NCBI GenBank assembly: GCA_026712885.1
Contig: JAPOPO010000538.1
Location: 1-18,907 of the forward strand
Direction of reading: 5' to 3'
Source of the DNA: Rhodospirillales bacterium
GTDB taxonomy: Bacteria > Pseudomonadota > Alphaproteobacteria > UBA828
DNA: 18,907 nt
Position 1 is the stretch's first letter. Each line of letters opens with the position of its first letter. The translations under genes and the position numbers were made by a program. The notes beneath the pieces were generated by a model. It was given only the letters and a program-made list of their open reading frames with translations, had not been told where the DNA came from and did no database searches. This document shows, in pieces, positions 7,819-15,022 of this stretch.

Positions 7819-8550
7819 CTAGTCCGCGTCGGCCTCCACCGGCGGGGCCCAGTGGCGCAGGCTCGCCGATTCGATCGTGCCGTCGGGCATCACGGTGCCG
7901 TCGAGATTGGCCTGGCCGAAGAAGGCGTCCGCCACCTCGGCGCCGCGAAAGTCCGCGCGGATCAGGTCGGCCTCCCGGAAGTTCGCCTCGCGCAGGTTGG
8001 CGCCGGCGAGGTCCGCCGTGGCGAGCCGCGCGCGCTTGAAGCTGGCGCCGGAAAAATTCGCCTCGCGCAGGTTGGCGCCGATCAGCACCGCTTCCTCCAG
8101 CTTGGCGAGGCGCCCATCGGCGCGGCCGAGGTTGGCGTCCTCCAGGTCGGCGAGGCGAAGGTCGGCGCAGTAGAGCTCGGCGCCGCTGAAGTCGGCACCC
8201 TGGCACTTCGCGCCGGCGAGCTCGGCCTGCGCCAGGTTGCACTCGGAGAGCATGGCGCGGCCGAGGTCGGCGACCTTGAGATCGGCACTCCAGAGATCGG
8301 CGCCCGCGAGCCGCGCGCCGCGCAGGGTTGCTCCCCTGAAGGTCGCGAGCCGAAGGTTCGCCCCGGTGAGGTCGGCCTCGCTAAGGTCGGCGCCCCACAG
8401 GTCGACCTCGCGGAGGATGCTGCCGGCAAAGCTCGCCCCGCGCAGATCGGCCTGGCGGAAGTGAAAGCCTTGCAGGTCGAAGCGCGTGAGGTCGGCACCG
8501 GCGAGCTTGCCGGCCCGAATCTGGTCCCCGTTCGGCCGCCAGCCGGTCAT
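7819..8550 (-). CDS. Pentapeptide-repeat protein
   Basis: The product has 243 residues. Nearly all of it from about 15 to 225 is made of A(D/N)Lxx-type pentapeptides, such as LAGADL, LRGASF and LREANF, roughly forty in tandem. This predicts a right-handed quadrilateral beta-helix. It ends with DGTVMPDGTIE, a common closing motif of such proteins. There is no signal peptide or membrane segment, so it is probably cytosolic. Some family members mimic DNA and protect gyrase, but nothing here points to that role, and most have no known function. Its ATG overlaps the stop of the SAM hydrolase gene (ATGA, 4 nt), so it is the third gene of a coupled operon. The repeat also yields a long antisense open frame that is not a gene. 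Confidence 0.9.
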   Translation of the reverse strand: MTGWRPNGDQIRAGKLAGADLTRFDLQGFHFRQADLRGASFAGSILREVDLWGADLSEADLTGANLRLATFRGATLRGARLAGADLWSADLKVADLGRAMLSECNLAQAELAGAKCQGADFSGAELYCADLRLADLEDANLGRADGRLAKLEEAVLIGANLREANFSGASFKRARLATADLAGANLREANFREADLIRADFRGAEVADAFFGQANLDGTVMPDGTIESASLRHWAPPVEADAD

Positions 8551-9290
8551 CCGGCACCGCCTGCCGTCTCGATGCGGATGGGCGTTCCGACCTGAAGACC
8601 TAGCACGCGGTCCGCCCGGCCCCGGTTGACCGCGATCTCGGCCAAGCCGTTCGCGTTCTCGTACCAGAAGGCGGCGCCCGGCTCCGCGTCGGAGAACGTG
8701 CGCAGCCGCGTGAACCGCCGGGCGCCTGCGGCGATCGTCGCGTCTGCCGGCAGGCGGTCCGCGCGCAACCCCGTCATCGCGTTGCCGTAAGGGTCGATAT
8801 AGACGATCGCCGCGCGGTCGGCCGGCCAGTCGATGCCGACCGGCGCCGCGCCGTCGAGCGGTGCGCCCGGCACAGCCTCGCCGCGGGCGATCCGCGCCGC
8901 CACCGGCGCGAAGAGATCGCGGCCGTGGAAGGAGGCGGAGAGGGCCGGCGGCTGCCAGGTGATCGTGAACCAGCGCGCATCGCGGGCGTGTTGGGCAACG
9001 ATGGCGAGCAGGCCGTTGTCGGGGCCCACGAACCAGCGCTCACCGGCGCTCAGAGCGAGCGGCGCCCGGTCGCTGCCGACGCCCGGGTCGACCACGCAGA
9101 CGAAGACCGCGCCCGGCGGAAACGCAGGCACGAACGCTGCCAGTAGATAAGCCGCAGGCTCCGGGTCGCAGGCCGGCAGATCGTCCGCGAGGTCGACCAC
9201 GGGCACCCCCGGCGCCTCGCGTGCGAGCACGGCCTTCATCTGGCCCGTATAGGGTCCGCCTGGCCCGAAATCGGTGAAGAGGACGATCAC
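8547..9290 (-). CDS. SAM hydroxide adenosyltransferase (SAM hydrolase, DUF62 family)
   Basis: Member of the fluorinase/chlorinase-related family that hydrolyses S-adenosylmethionine to adenosine and methionine. The product has 247 residues. The N-terminus is FTDFGPGGPYTG. The Asp-Arg-His triad that activates water is Asp68 (VVDPGVG), Arg75 and His122 (SFHGRDLF). FVGPDNGLL, YIDPYGNAMTGL and the C-terminal NGLAEIAVNRG are typical of the hydrolases. The start is GTG at 9288-9290, which overlaps the stop of the upstream SDR gene by 4 nt (GTGA). The frame is open further upstream only as the shadow of that gene. The physiological reason for hydrolysing SAM is not established for this family, and pairing with an SDR is unusual. 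Confidence 0.9.
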   Translation of the reverse strand: MIVLFTDFGPGGPYTGQMKAVLAREAPGVPVVDLADDLPACDPEPAAYLLAAFVPAFPPGAVFVCVVDPGVGSDRAPLALSAGERWFVGPDNGLLAIVAQHARDARWFTITWQPPALSASFHGRDLFAPVAARIARGEAVPGAPLDGAAPVGIDWPADRAAIVYIDPYGNAMTGLRADRLPADATIAAGARRFTRLRTFSDAEPGAAFWYENANGLAEIAVNRGRADRVLGLQVGTPIRIETAGGAG

Positions 9291-10102
9291 GCGCCGCCTG
9301 CGCCGGGCGGCGGGTCGTCGAGATTGTCCATGCCCATGTAGGTGTCGAAGGCGCCGTCGACGCCCAGCAGCTGGCCCGAGATGTGGCGGCCGGAGTCGGA
9401 GCAGAGATAGAGCGCGAGGTCCGCGATCTCCTGCTCGGCAATGCCGGTGCGCATGGCGATGTTGCCGAGAATGGCCGCCTCCATCTCCTCCACCGTGCGG
9501 CCCGCGGCCTCGGCCTTGGCGCGGATCACGCGTCTGCCCCGCTCGTTGAGGATATAGCCCGGCAGGATGGCGTTGACGCTGATGTTGGCGGGGCCGAGCT
9601 CGATCGCCAGCGTCTTGGTCAGGCCGGAGATCGCGAACTTGGAGGTGGCGTAGGGGAGTCTCAGCGGGAAGCCGAGCCGGCCGGCGGTGGACGAGATGTT
9701 GACGATGGCGCCGCGGCCGGCTTGGCGCATCAGCGGGACCGCGCGGCGGGCGCAATAGAATTGGCCCGAGATGTTGACAGCGATCGTGCGGTCCCAGTCG
9801 GTGGGCTCGATCTGCTCCACCCGCGCGGTCGGGCCGGCGATCCCTGCGTTGTTGACCAGGACGTCGACGCCGCCCATGGCTTCCGCCGCGACTTCGAACA
9901 GCCGGTCGACCTGAGCGGGGTCCCCGACATCGGCCCCGATCGCGCCGATCCCTTTGGCCCGCACGTCTTCCACCAGGCCGGGCTGGACGTCGCAGGTGAA
10001 GACCGCCGCGCCGTTGGCCGCCAGTGTCTCAGCAATGACGCGCCCGATGCCCGAGCCGCCGGCGGTCACCACTGCACGGCGTCCCTTACACGATAGCTCC
10101 AT
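9287..10102 (-). CDS. SDR-family NAD(P)-dependent oxidoreductase
   Basis: Classical short-chain dehydrogenase of 271 residues. The cofactor loop is TAGGSGIG (13-20), with Ala in place of the first Gly. Asp38 at the end of the second strand favours NAD(H) over NADP(H). NNAG is at 84-87. The catalytic residues are Ser138 (NISSTAG), Tyr151 and Lys155 (YATSK). The substrate is not evident; the sequence resembles sugar- and polyol-type dehydrogenases. The last 40 residues follow the family, ending in a GQLLGVDGA motif and a short Pro/Gly tail. The ATG has GGGAG 7 nt upstream. It is the first gene of a three-gene coupled operon and is divergent from the FAD oxidoreductase, with 132 nt between the starts. 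Confidence 0.92.
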   Translation of the reverse strand: MELSCKGRRAVVTAGGSGIGRVIAETLAANGAAVFTCDVQPGLVEDVRAKGIGAIGADVGDPAQVDRLFEVAAEAMGGVDVLVNNAGIAGPTARVEQIEPTDWDRTIAVNISGQFYCARRAVPLMRQAGRGAIVNISSTAGRLGFPLRLPYATSKFAISGLTKTLAIELGPANISVNAILPGYILNERGRRVIRAKAEAAGRTVEEMEAAILGNIAMRTGIAEQEIADLALYLCSDSGRHISGQLLGVDGAFDTYMGMDNLDDPPPGAGGA

Positions 10103-10234
10103 GATCCGCTCCCGCTGCTGAAGAGAGCGCCAGAGTAACGGGCCGGACGCGGCTTGCCGAGAGCCGCGGAGATATACGGAATTTGCGGGGTGATGCCGTT
10201 TCGGTTGTGCGGTGCGCCGCATAGAATGCGCGCC

Positions 10235-11359
10235 ATGGAACGCTATGATTTTCTGGTCATCGGTGCCGGCATGGCGGGGGCCTCGGCGGCGTACTGGCTC
10301 GCCGAGCGGGGGCGCGTCGTCGTTCTCGAGCAGGAGGATGCGGCCGGCTATCACTCCACCGGGCGTTCGGCTGCCATGTACATGGAGACCTATGGCGGCC
10401 CCCTGACCCGGGGGCTCGCCACTGCAGGCCGGGCTTTCCTCGCCGACCCGCCCTCCGGCTTCGCGGACTCGGCCCTGCTCAGCCCGCACCAAGTGCTCTA
10501 TATCGGCCGCGCCGATCAGATTGAAGCGCTCGACCGGTTCTATGAGGAGTGCCGCCCGCTGGTGCCGACCCTGGCGCGTCTCAGTGCCGCCGAGACCCTC
10601 AGCCAGCCCGTGCCGCTGCGCGAGGACTACGTCGCCGGCGCGGTCCTGGAACAGGTGTCGGAAGAGATCGACGTGTCCGCCCTGCATCAGGGTTATTTGC
10701 GCGGCCTTCGAGCCCGCGGCGGCACTCTGATGACGGAAGCGGAGGTAACCGCGCTCACCCGCAACGGCGACCTCTGGCACGCGGAGACGCCGGCAGGTGC
10801 CTTCGCTGCGCCGGTCGTGATCAATGCTGCCGGTGCGTGGTGCGATGCCGTCGCCGCGCTCGCCGGTGTCGCGCCGATTGGCCTTGAGCCGAAACGCCGG
10901 ACGGCATTCATCTTCGACGGGCCGGCGAATTGCGACGTGGGCGACTGGCCGATGGTTCACGACATCGGTGATGATTTCTACCTCAAGCCCGATGCCGGCC
11001 GGGTTCTTGGCTCGCCCGCCGACGAGGCGGCCTCGGACCCCTGCGACGCCTACGCGGAAGAGCTCGACATCGCCATCGGCGCCGATCGAATTATGCAGGC
11101 GACGACGCTGGAGATCCGCCACATCCGCAACAAGTGGGCGGGCCTCAGGAGCTTCGTCGCGGACCGCATGCCGGTGGCGGGCTTCGACGTTGCCGCCGAG
11201 GGCTTCTTCTGGCTGGCGGGTCAGGGGGGTGCCGGCATCATGACCGCGCCCGCGCTCGGTGCCATCACCGCGGCAATTGCCGCAGGCGATCCCCTGCCGG
11301 AAGAGGCTGCAGCGCGCGGCGTCACCGCAGCGCAGCTCAGCCCCGGCCGCTTACTCTGA
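10235..11359 (+). CDS. FAD-dependent oxidoreductase, DAO (D-amino acid/glycine oxidase-like) family
   Basis: Flavoprotein of 374 residues predicted to oxidise an amino acid or a related amine. The N-terminal Rossmann motif is VIGAGMAGASAA (GxGxxG at 10-15), with Glu32 for the FAD ribose. GYHSTGRSAA (39-48) contacts FAD. The end has WAGLRSFVADRMPVAG and WLAGQGGAGIMTAPALG, the usual C-terminal FAD-binding stretch of the family. Earlier in-frame starts at 10154 and 10226 are possible; 10235 is chosen because the family begins with about five residues before the beta strand, though no strong ribosome site precedes any of them. It is divergent from the SDR operon, and its 3' end overlaps hisI by 9 nt on the other strand. 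The substrate is not identifiable. Confidence 0.88.
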   Translation: MERYDFLVIGAGMAGASAAYWLAERGRVVVLEQEDAAGYHSTGRSAAMYMETYGGPLTRGLATAGRAFLADPPSGFADSALLSPHQVLYIGRADQIEALDRFYEECRPLVPTLARLSAAETLSQPVPLREDYVAGAVLEQVSEEIDVSALHQGYLRGLRARGGTLMTEAEVTALTRNGDLWHAETPAGAFAAPVVINAAGAWCDAVAALAGVAPIGLEPKRRTAFIFDGPANCDVGDWPMVHDIGDDFYLKPDAGRVLGSPADEAASDPCDAYAEELDIAIGADRIMQATTLEIRHIRNKWAGLRSFVADRMPVAGFDVAAEGFFWLAGQGGAGIMTAPALGAITAAIAAGDPLPEEAAARGVTAAQLSPGRLL

Positions 11360-11740
11360 AGCGGAGACCGGCTCGGCGATCACGCGAATTTCGTCGCCCT
11401 GCACGGCGTTGTAGAAGCAGGCCGGGCGGTTGGTGTGGCAGGCGGGGCCGGTCTGATCGACCAGGAGCAGAAGGGCGTCGCTGTCGCAGTCGAAACGCAG
11501 CTCGACCAGACGCTGGATGTGCCCCGAGCTTTCGCCCTTGCGCCAGAGCTGCTGGCGCGAGCGAGACCAGTAGCAGACGCGGCCGGTTGTCAGCGTCTCA
11601 CGCACCGCGTCGGCGTTCATCCACGCGAGCATCAGCACCGCGCGGGTTTCGTGCGATTGCGCGATCGCGGGAATGAGGCCTGAATCGTCGAAACGCAGGC
11701 GCTCGATCACCTGTCCGGCCAGGTCGGCGCTCGTCGTCAT
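11351..11740 (-). CDS. hisI: Phosphoribosyl-AMP cyclohydrolase
   Basis: Third step of histidine synthesis: opens the purine ring of phosphoribosyl-AMP. It is a stand-alone HisI of 129 residues with no HisE domain. Motifs are VLMLAWMN, YWSRSRQQLWRKGESSGH, DCDSDALL and ACHTNRPACFY. The three zinc ligands are all present (Cys85, Cys101, Cys108), with the Mg-binding Asp84, Asp86 and Asp88. GGGGAACGCAG precedes the ATG. It begins 29 nt after znuB on the same strand, so it is probably co-transcribed with zur-znuC-znuB. As HisI needs zinc, the link may be functional: HisI paralogues are known in zinc-limitation gene sets. Whether this is the only hisI in the genome is unknown. Confidence 0.95.
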   Translation of the reverse strand: MTTSADLAGQVIERLRFDDSGLIPAIAQSHETRAVLMLAWMNADAVRETLTTGRVCYWSRSRQQLWRKGESSGHIQRLVELRFDCDSDALLLLVDQTGPACHTNRPACFYNAVQGDEIRVIAEPVSASE

Positions 11741-11769
11741 CTGCGTTCCCCGTGCGTGAGAGCACGAAG

Positions 11770-12603
11770 CTAGTGCCCCGCCCGCGCCGAATCAACGAAC
11801 CGTCCGATACAGAGCGAGGCCAGCGCGGCGCCGCCGTGGCAAAGCGCGAACAGCGCGAGCGCCGCGACCACAATTGACGGGCCCGACGGCGTATCCCAGG
11901 CGAGGGAGCCGTGAAGCCCGCCGGCCACCGCCACCGCCCCGACCGCGCTCGCGAGCAACGCCATCTGCTCGGGCGAGCGGGCGAGCCGGCGCGCCGTCGC
12001 CGCAGGGATGATCAGGAGCGACACGATCAGGATCAGGCCAATGATCTTCATGGCGATGGCCACAGCGAGGGCGATCAGGAGGGTGAATGCGATGCGGACG
12101 AGGCCGACCCGCACGCCTTCGGCGCGCGCAAGCTCTTCGTGGACCGTGACGGCCAGCAAGGGCCGCCAGATCAGCGCCGTCGCAATGAGCACCGCGCCGC
12201 CGCCGCCGTAAATCCAGATCAGGTCTTGGCCGGTGATGGCCAGGATGTCGCCAAAAAGGTAGGTCATCAGGTCCACGCGCACGCTTTGCAGGAAGCTGAT
12301 CCCGACGAGGCCGAGGGCCAGCGTGCCGTGCGCGAGGATGCCGAGGAGTGTGTCGGTGGCTATTCGCCTTTGCTGCTGGAGCAGGAGCAGCAGCAGGGCC
12401 AGCGCGACGCACATGAGGATGATACCGCCGTTGAGGTCGATGCCGAGGACGACGCCAAGCAGCACGCCCAGCAGCGCACTGTGCGCGATCGAATCGCCAA
12501 AGTAAGCCATCCGCCGCCACACCATGAAGCAGCCGAGCGGCCCGGTGGCGAGCGCCACACCGATGCCGCCCGCAAGCGCGCGCGCGAAGAAGTCGTCGAA
12601 CAC
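11770..12603 (-). CDS. znuB: Zinc ABC transporter, permease ZnuB
   Basis: Membrane subunit of the high-affinity zinc importer, ABC-3 family. The product has 277 residues in about eight hydrophobic segments. The N-terminal MAYFGDSIAHSALLGV stretch is typical of ZnuB, and the cytoplasmic loop near the middle reads EELARAEGVRVG, the usual coupling region. The start is GTG at 12601-12603, 7 nt after the znuC stop. Its ribosome site is weak, which suggests translational coupling. The frame is open upstream to 12744, but that part is znuC shadow with no family similarity. The partner ATPase gene is amber-interrupted, and no periplasmic ZnuA is in the window, so the importer is incomplete as read here. 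Confidence 0.92.
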   Translation of the reverse strand: MFDDFFARALAGGIGVALATGPLGCFMVWRRMAYFGDSIAHSALLGVLLGVVLGIDLNGGIILMCVALALLLLLLQQQRRIATDTLLGILAHGTLALGLVGISFLQSVRVDLMTYLFGDILAITGQDLIWIYGGGGAVLIATALIWRPLLAVTVHEELARAEGVRVGLVRIAFTLLIALAVAIAMKIIGLILIVSLLIIPAATARRLARSPEQMALLASAVGAVAVAGGLHGSLAWDTPSGPSIVVAALALFALCHGGAALASLCIGRFVDSARAGH

Positions 12604-12610
12604 CGTGCGC

Positions 12611-13300
12611 TCAGCCGGCTCCGCCGGGCGGAGGCTCCGCCTTGGGTGCGTCGGTATCGACCGGCGGCAGGTTTGTGGGCAGACCGTGGCTGTGGTCGTG
12701 GTCGTGGGTGTAAACCGCGAGCCCGGCGGCCGCACCGGGACCAAACAGCGAGATGTACTCGGGGTGACGGCTCACCGCCTCCGGCTTACCGGCGCAGCAG
12801 ACATGCCCGTTGATGCACACCACGCGATCGGTCGCGCCCAACACGAGGTGGAGGTCATGGGAGATGATCAGCACGCCGCAGCCGCGCCGATCCCGCAGGC
12901 GGCCGATCAATTGGTGCATGGCCAGTTGGCCCGCGAAATCGACCTGCTGGATCGGCTCGTCCAGCACCAGCAGGTCGGGGTCCCGCAGCAGCGCGCGGGC
13001 GAGCAGGACGCGCCTGAACTCGCCGCCGGAGAGGTTGCTGAGCTGGCGGTCGATCACCGCTACGGTACCCACCTCGTCCAGCACCGCAACGGCCTCGGCT
13101 CGGGCCCGACGCCCCGCCATGGTCAGAAAGCGGCGCACGGTGAGCGGCAGAAGCGATTCCGGCGCGATGCGCTGGGGGACGTAGCCCACCACGGCGCCCG
13201 GCGCGCGCTCGACGACACCCGCATGCGGCTTGATGAGGCCGAGCAGCGCGCGTACGGCAGAGGTCTTGCCGGCCCCGTTCGGCCCGATCAGGCTCACCAC
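12611..13300 (-). CDS. znuC: Zinc ABC transporter ATPase ZnuC, part downstream of an in-frame amber codon
   Basis: ATPase subunit that drives ZnuB. From the GTG at 13298-13300 the frame gives 229 residues with Walker A GPNGAGKT (6-13), Q-loop Gln43, signature LSGGE (90-94), Walker B LLVLDEP (110-116) and the switch His148. The C-terminus has a His-rich tail (THDHDHSHG), known in zinc ATPases. What is missing is the N-terminal strand region with the A-loop aromatic. It lies directly upstream in the same frame (VRYGGRTVLDRVSIEV), separated only by TAG at 13301-13303. If GTG GTG after the TAG serves for restart, a fragment without A-loop would be made. The alternatives are a nonsense mutation or a sequencing error. 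The stop codon and GTGs are seen; which explanation holds is not. Confidence 0.8.
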   Translation of the reverse strand: MVSLIGPNGAGKTSAVRALLGLIKPHAGVVERAPGAVVGYVPQRIAPESLLPLTVRRFLTMAGRRARAEAVAVLDEVGTVAVIDRQLSNLSGGEFRRVLLARALLRDPDLLVLDEPIQQVDFAGQLAMHQLIGRLRDRRGCGVLIISHDLHLVLGATDRVVCINGHVCCAGKPEAVSRHPEYISLFGPGAAAGLAVYTHDHDHSHGLPTNLPPVDTDAPKAEPPPGGAG

Positions 13301-13453
13301 CTAGCGGCGGCGGACCTCGATCGAGACCCGATCCAACACGGTGCGCCCGCCGTAGCGAACCACCAAGTCGCGGCCCGAAGCGAGTAGCGGCTCGGCGGCG
13401 GCGTGCGGCCGGGGGGTCAGGGGGTCTGCGGAAGCGTCGTGCAGCGCGGACAC
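13301..13453 (-). pseudogene. znuC: Severed 5' end of znuC, ending at the in-frame amber codon
   Basis: Fifty codons in the znuC frame end at TAG 13301-13303. Residues near the end (RDLVVRYGGRTVLDRVSIEV) match the first strands of an ABC ATPase, including the A-loop Tyr. The expected continuation is a G-E-(I/V)-V turn before Walker A; here it reads Arg-stop-Val-Val, and GAG to TAG is one base change. The likely original start is GTG 13451-13453, which overlaps the end of zur by 37 nt; TTG nearer the amber and CTG at the zur stop are alternatives. The whole interrupted gene would span 12611-13453. Confidence 0.65.
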
Positions 13454-13923
13454 TTGCCGTGCAACTCGATGATCTTGCGCGAGAGCGCGAAGCCGGAGCC
13501 GGCCGCCTGGTCCGCGACAGCGCGATCGATGCTGGCCGCATTCATCTCCGACACGTCGCCGCAGTCCCCGCAGATGAGAAATTGGGCGCTGTGGCGGCGG
13601 TCGGGCTGTGGGCAGCCGACGAAGGCGTTGAGACTGTCGATGCGGTGGACCAGGCCCTGGGCCATCAGGAACTCGAGAGCGCGGTAGACCGTCGGCGGCT
13701 TGGCCGCGCCCTCCCCATCGCCGAGCGCGGCGAGCAGGTCGTAGGCCTTGACCGCGCGATGACTGCTCCAAACCAGCTTCAGGACTTTGCGTCGCAACGG
13801 GGTGAGCCGGACGCCCCGCTCGCGGCACACGGCATCGGCGCGGGCAAGCGCGTCCTCGATACAGGATTGATGTTTGTGCCCGCCTTCGTGGAAAGCTGGC
13901 CCATCGTCTTGCGGACTGCTCAT
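13417..13923 (-). CDS. zur: Zinc uptake regulator (Fur family)
   Basis: Zinc-responsive repressor of zinc-uptake genes. The product has 168 residues. The N-terminal winged helix includes the LTPLRRKVLKLV helix and PPTVYRALEFL, the recognition-helix motif. The dimerisation domain carries two CxxC pairs of the structural zinc site, CGDC and CPRC. A His-rich N-terminus (HEGGHKHQS) is seen. Assignment to Zur over Fur rests on the adjacent znuC and znuB and on these motifs. The ATG has AGGAG 3 nt upstream. It is the first gene of the zinc block, with a candidate operator 50 bp upstream, which suggests self-regulation. Confidence 0.92.
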   Translation of the reverse strand: MSSPQDDGPAFHEGGHKHQSCIEDALARADAVCRERGVRLTPLRRKVLKLVWSSHRAVKAYDLLAALGDGEGAAKPPTVYRALEFLMAQGLVHRIDSLNAFVGCPQPDRRHSAQFLICGDCGDVSEMNAASIDRAVADQAAGSGFALSRKIIELHGKCPRCTTLPQTP

Positions 13924-13972
13924 TCGCTCCTCGCATTCACCGCCACGAACAGCGTCGCGCCGCGGCCTGCAA

Positions 13973-13990
13973 GTTACACTATATCATATC
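13973..13990 (-). promoter_or_regulatory. Candidate Zur operator upstream of zur
   Basis: On the minus strand this reads GATATGATATAGTGTAAC, an AT-rich island in GC-rich DNA. It resembles the alphaproteobacterial Zur palindrome as I recall it (GATATGTTATAACATATC): 13 of 18 positions match, with the GATATG half-site intact and the other half degraded. It contains -10-like hexamers (TATGAT, TATAGT), so repressor and polymerase sites would overlap. It lies 50 bp before the zur ATG. Confidence 0.45.
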
Positions 13991-14077
13991 CAGGCATTTC
14001 TGCTCGGCGGCGAAAGTCTTGCCTCGAGCTCCGGGGCTCGGCACCTCTGGGCGGCCAGGCGGCTGCCGTGCACGGGT

Positions 14078-15022
14078 TCAGCGCGCCCAGATGGATACGG
14101 TGCTCAGATAGTTCCGGTTGGCCCGGTCGAGGGGATAGAAGATTTCGCTGTCGCGCCCGAACCAGCGCTCGTAGATCTCGTCGTAGCGGCTGTTGGAGTC
14201 CTTGACGCCGCTGAACATGTCGATGAGGACCCGGTTGACGGTGTCGCGCCAGGGGCTGTCGTCCTGCGGCAGCACGCAGGCCAGAGATTCCATGGCGAGG
14301 GCGTAGGTACGCGGCAGCAAGACCACGCTGCGGCGCGGCTCCGCCTTCGCCGCGAGCCCCAGAAGCGTGATGCCGATGTTGGCGACGCCGCTCACCTCGC
14401 CTGCCGCAAGCGCGCTCATGGCATCCTTCATGCTGGGGTAGAGTTGCAGATTGGCCGTGGGCAGCTGGTCCTGGACGATTGTCACTGTCGTGGTGCCCTC
14501 GACCACGCCGATATCGAGCGTTCCGAGGTCCACGCCGCCGGTGGCCTTCTCCCGGTAAATCAGAATGCGTGTGCCGTCGCGGAAGAAGGGCACCGAGAAG
14601 TCGACCAGCACTTCCCGGTCCCAGGTCGGCGTCGTGATGCCGCAGACGATGTCGAGCTCGCCTGCGGCAACCCGCTCCAGTCGATCCCCGGGCGTGACTT
14701 CCTGAAGTTCCAGCGTGACCGGGCGGCCGACCTTCTCCTCCGCGGCGCCCCGGATCAACTCCAGCAGATCGACCGAGAAGCCCTCGAACCCGCCTGTTTC
14801 CAGCTTTCGTGCGAAGGGCGGTGCGCTCGCCCTGGTGCCGGCGCGAATGACGCCCTCGGACTCGATCTTGGCGAGGACGCCGTCGGCTGCTGCGTGCGCA
14901 GTCGGCGCGAGGCGTGGCTCCGCCAACGTGAGGAGGACAAGTGCAAGCAAGAGGCCCACGTACCGAAGGGTCACCCAAAGGTGCAGCCGAGTAAGAGTTC
15001 GACATTCACCGAAGCCGGACAT
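14078..15022 (-). CDS. Periplasmic solute-binding protein, family 3 (amino-acid type)
   Basis: Secreted binding protein of 314 residues. It has an N-terminal signal peptide with a hydrophobic core (about 17-34) and a likely cleavage after AHA near residue 45. The bilobed binding domain begins with EGVIRAGTRASAPPFA (57-71) and contains FSVDLLELI and GELDIVCG, all typical of SBP_bac_3. In related proteins these bind amino acids or similar small acids; the ligand here is unknown. The ATG at 15020-15022 has GGGGGAAGA directly before it; GTG at 14972-14974 is an alternative. The gene faces away from the binding-permease fusion across a 447-nt gap, and no permease or ATPase follows on its own strand. 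It may supply or compete for ligand with the fused system. Confidence 0.88.
   Translation of the reverse strand: MSGFGECRTLTRLHLWVTLRYVGLLLALVLLTLAEPRLAPTAHAAADGVLAKIESEGVIRAGTRASAPPFARKLETGGFEGFSVDLLELIRGAAEEKVGRPVTLELQEVTPGDRLERVAAGELDIVCGITTPTWDREVLVDFSVPFFRDGTRILIYREKATGGVDLGTLDIGVVEGTTTVTIVQDQLPTANLQLYPSMKDAMSALAAGEVSGVANIGITLLGLAAKAEPRRSVVLLPRTYALAMESLACVLPQDDSPWRDTVNRVLIDMFSGVKDSNSRYDEIYERWFGRDSEIFYPLDRANRNYLSTVSIWAR

Noticed and set aside
7819..8550. Regularly repeated DNA suggesting a tandem or CRISPR-like array
   Set aside because: The 15-nt period encodes pentapeptides in one frame. There are no unique spacers of constant length.
7852..8595. Long plus-strand open frame (247 codons) opposite the pentapeptide-repeat gene
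   Set aside because: The codons of the repeated A(D/N)L units leave the opposite strand open; the predicted protein is a low-complexity mirror of the repeat with no independent domain.
14040..14075. GC-rich hairpin (GGCGGCC / GGCTGCC) after the binding-protein gene as a terminator
   Set aside because: The stem has a mismatch and no T-tract follows on the minus strand; such hairpins are common by chance at this base composition.
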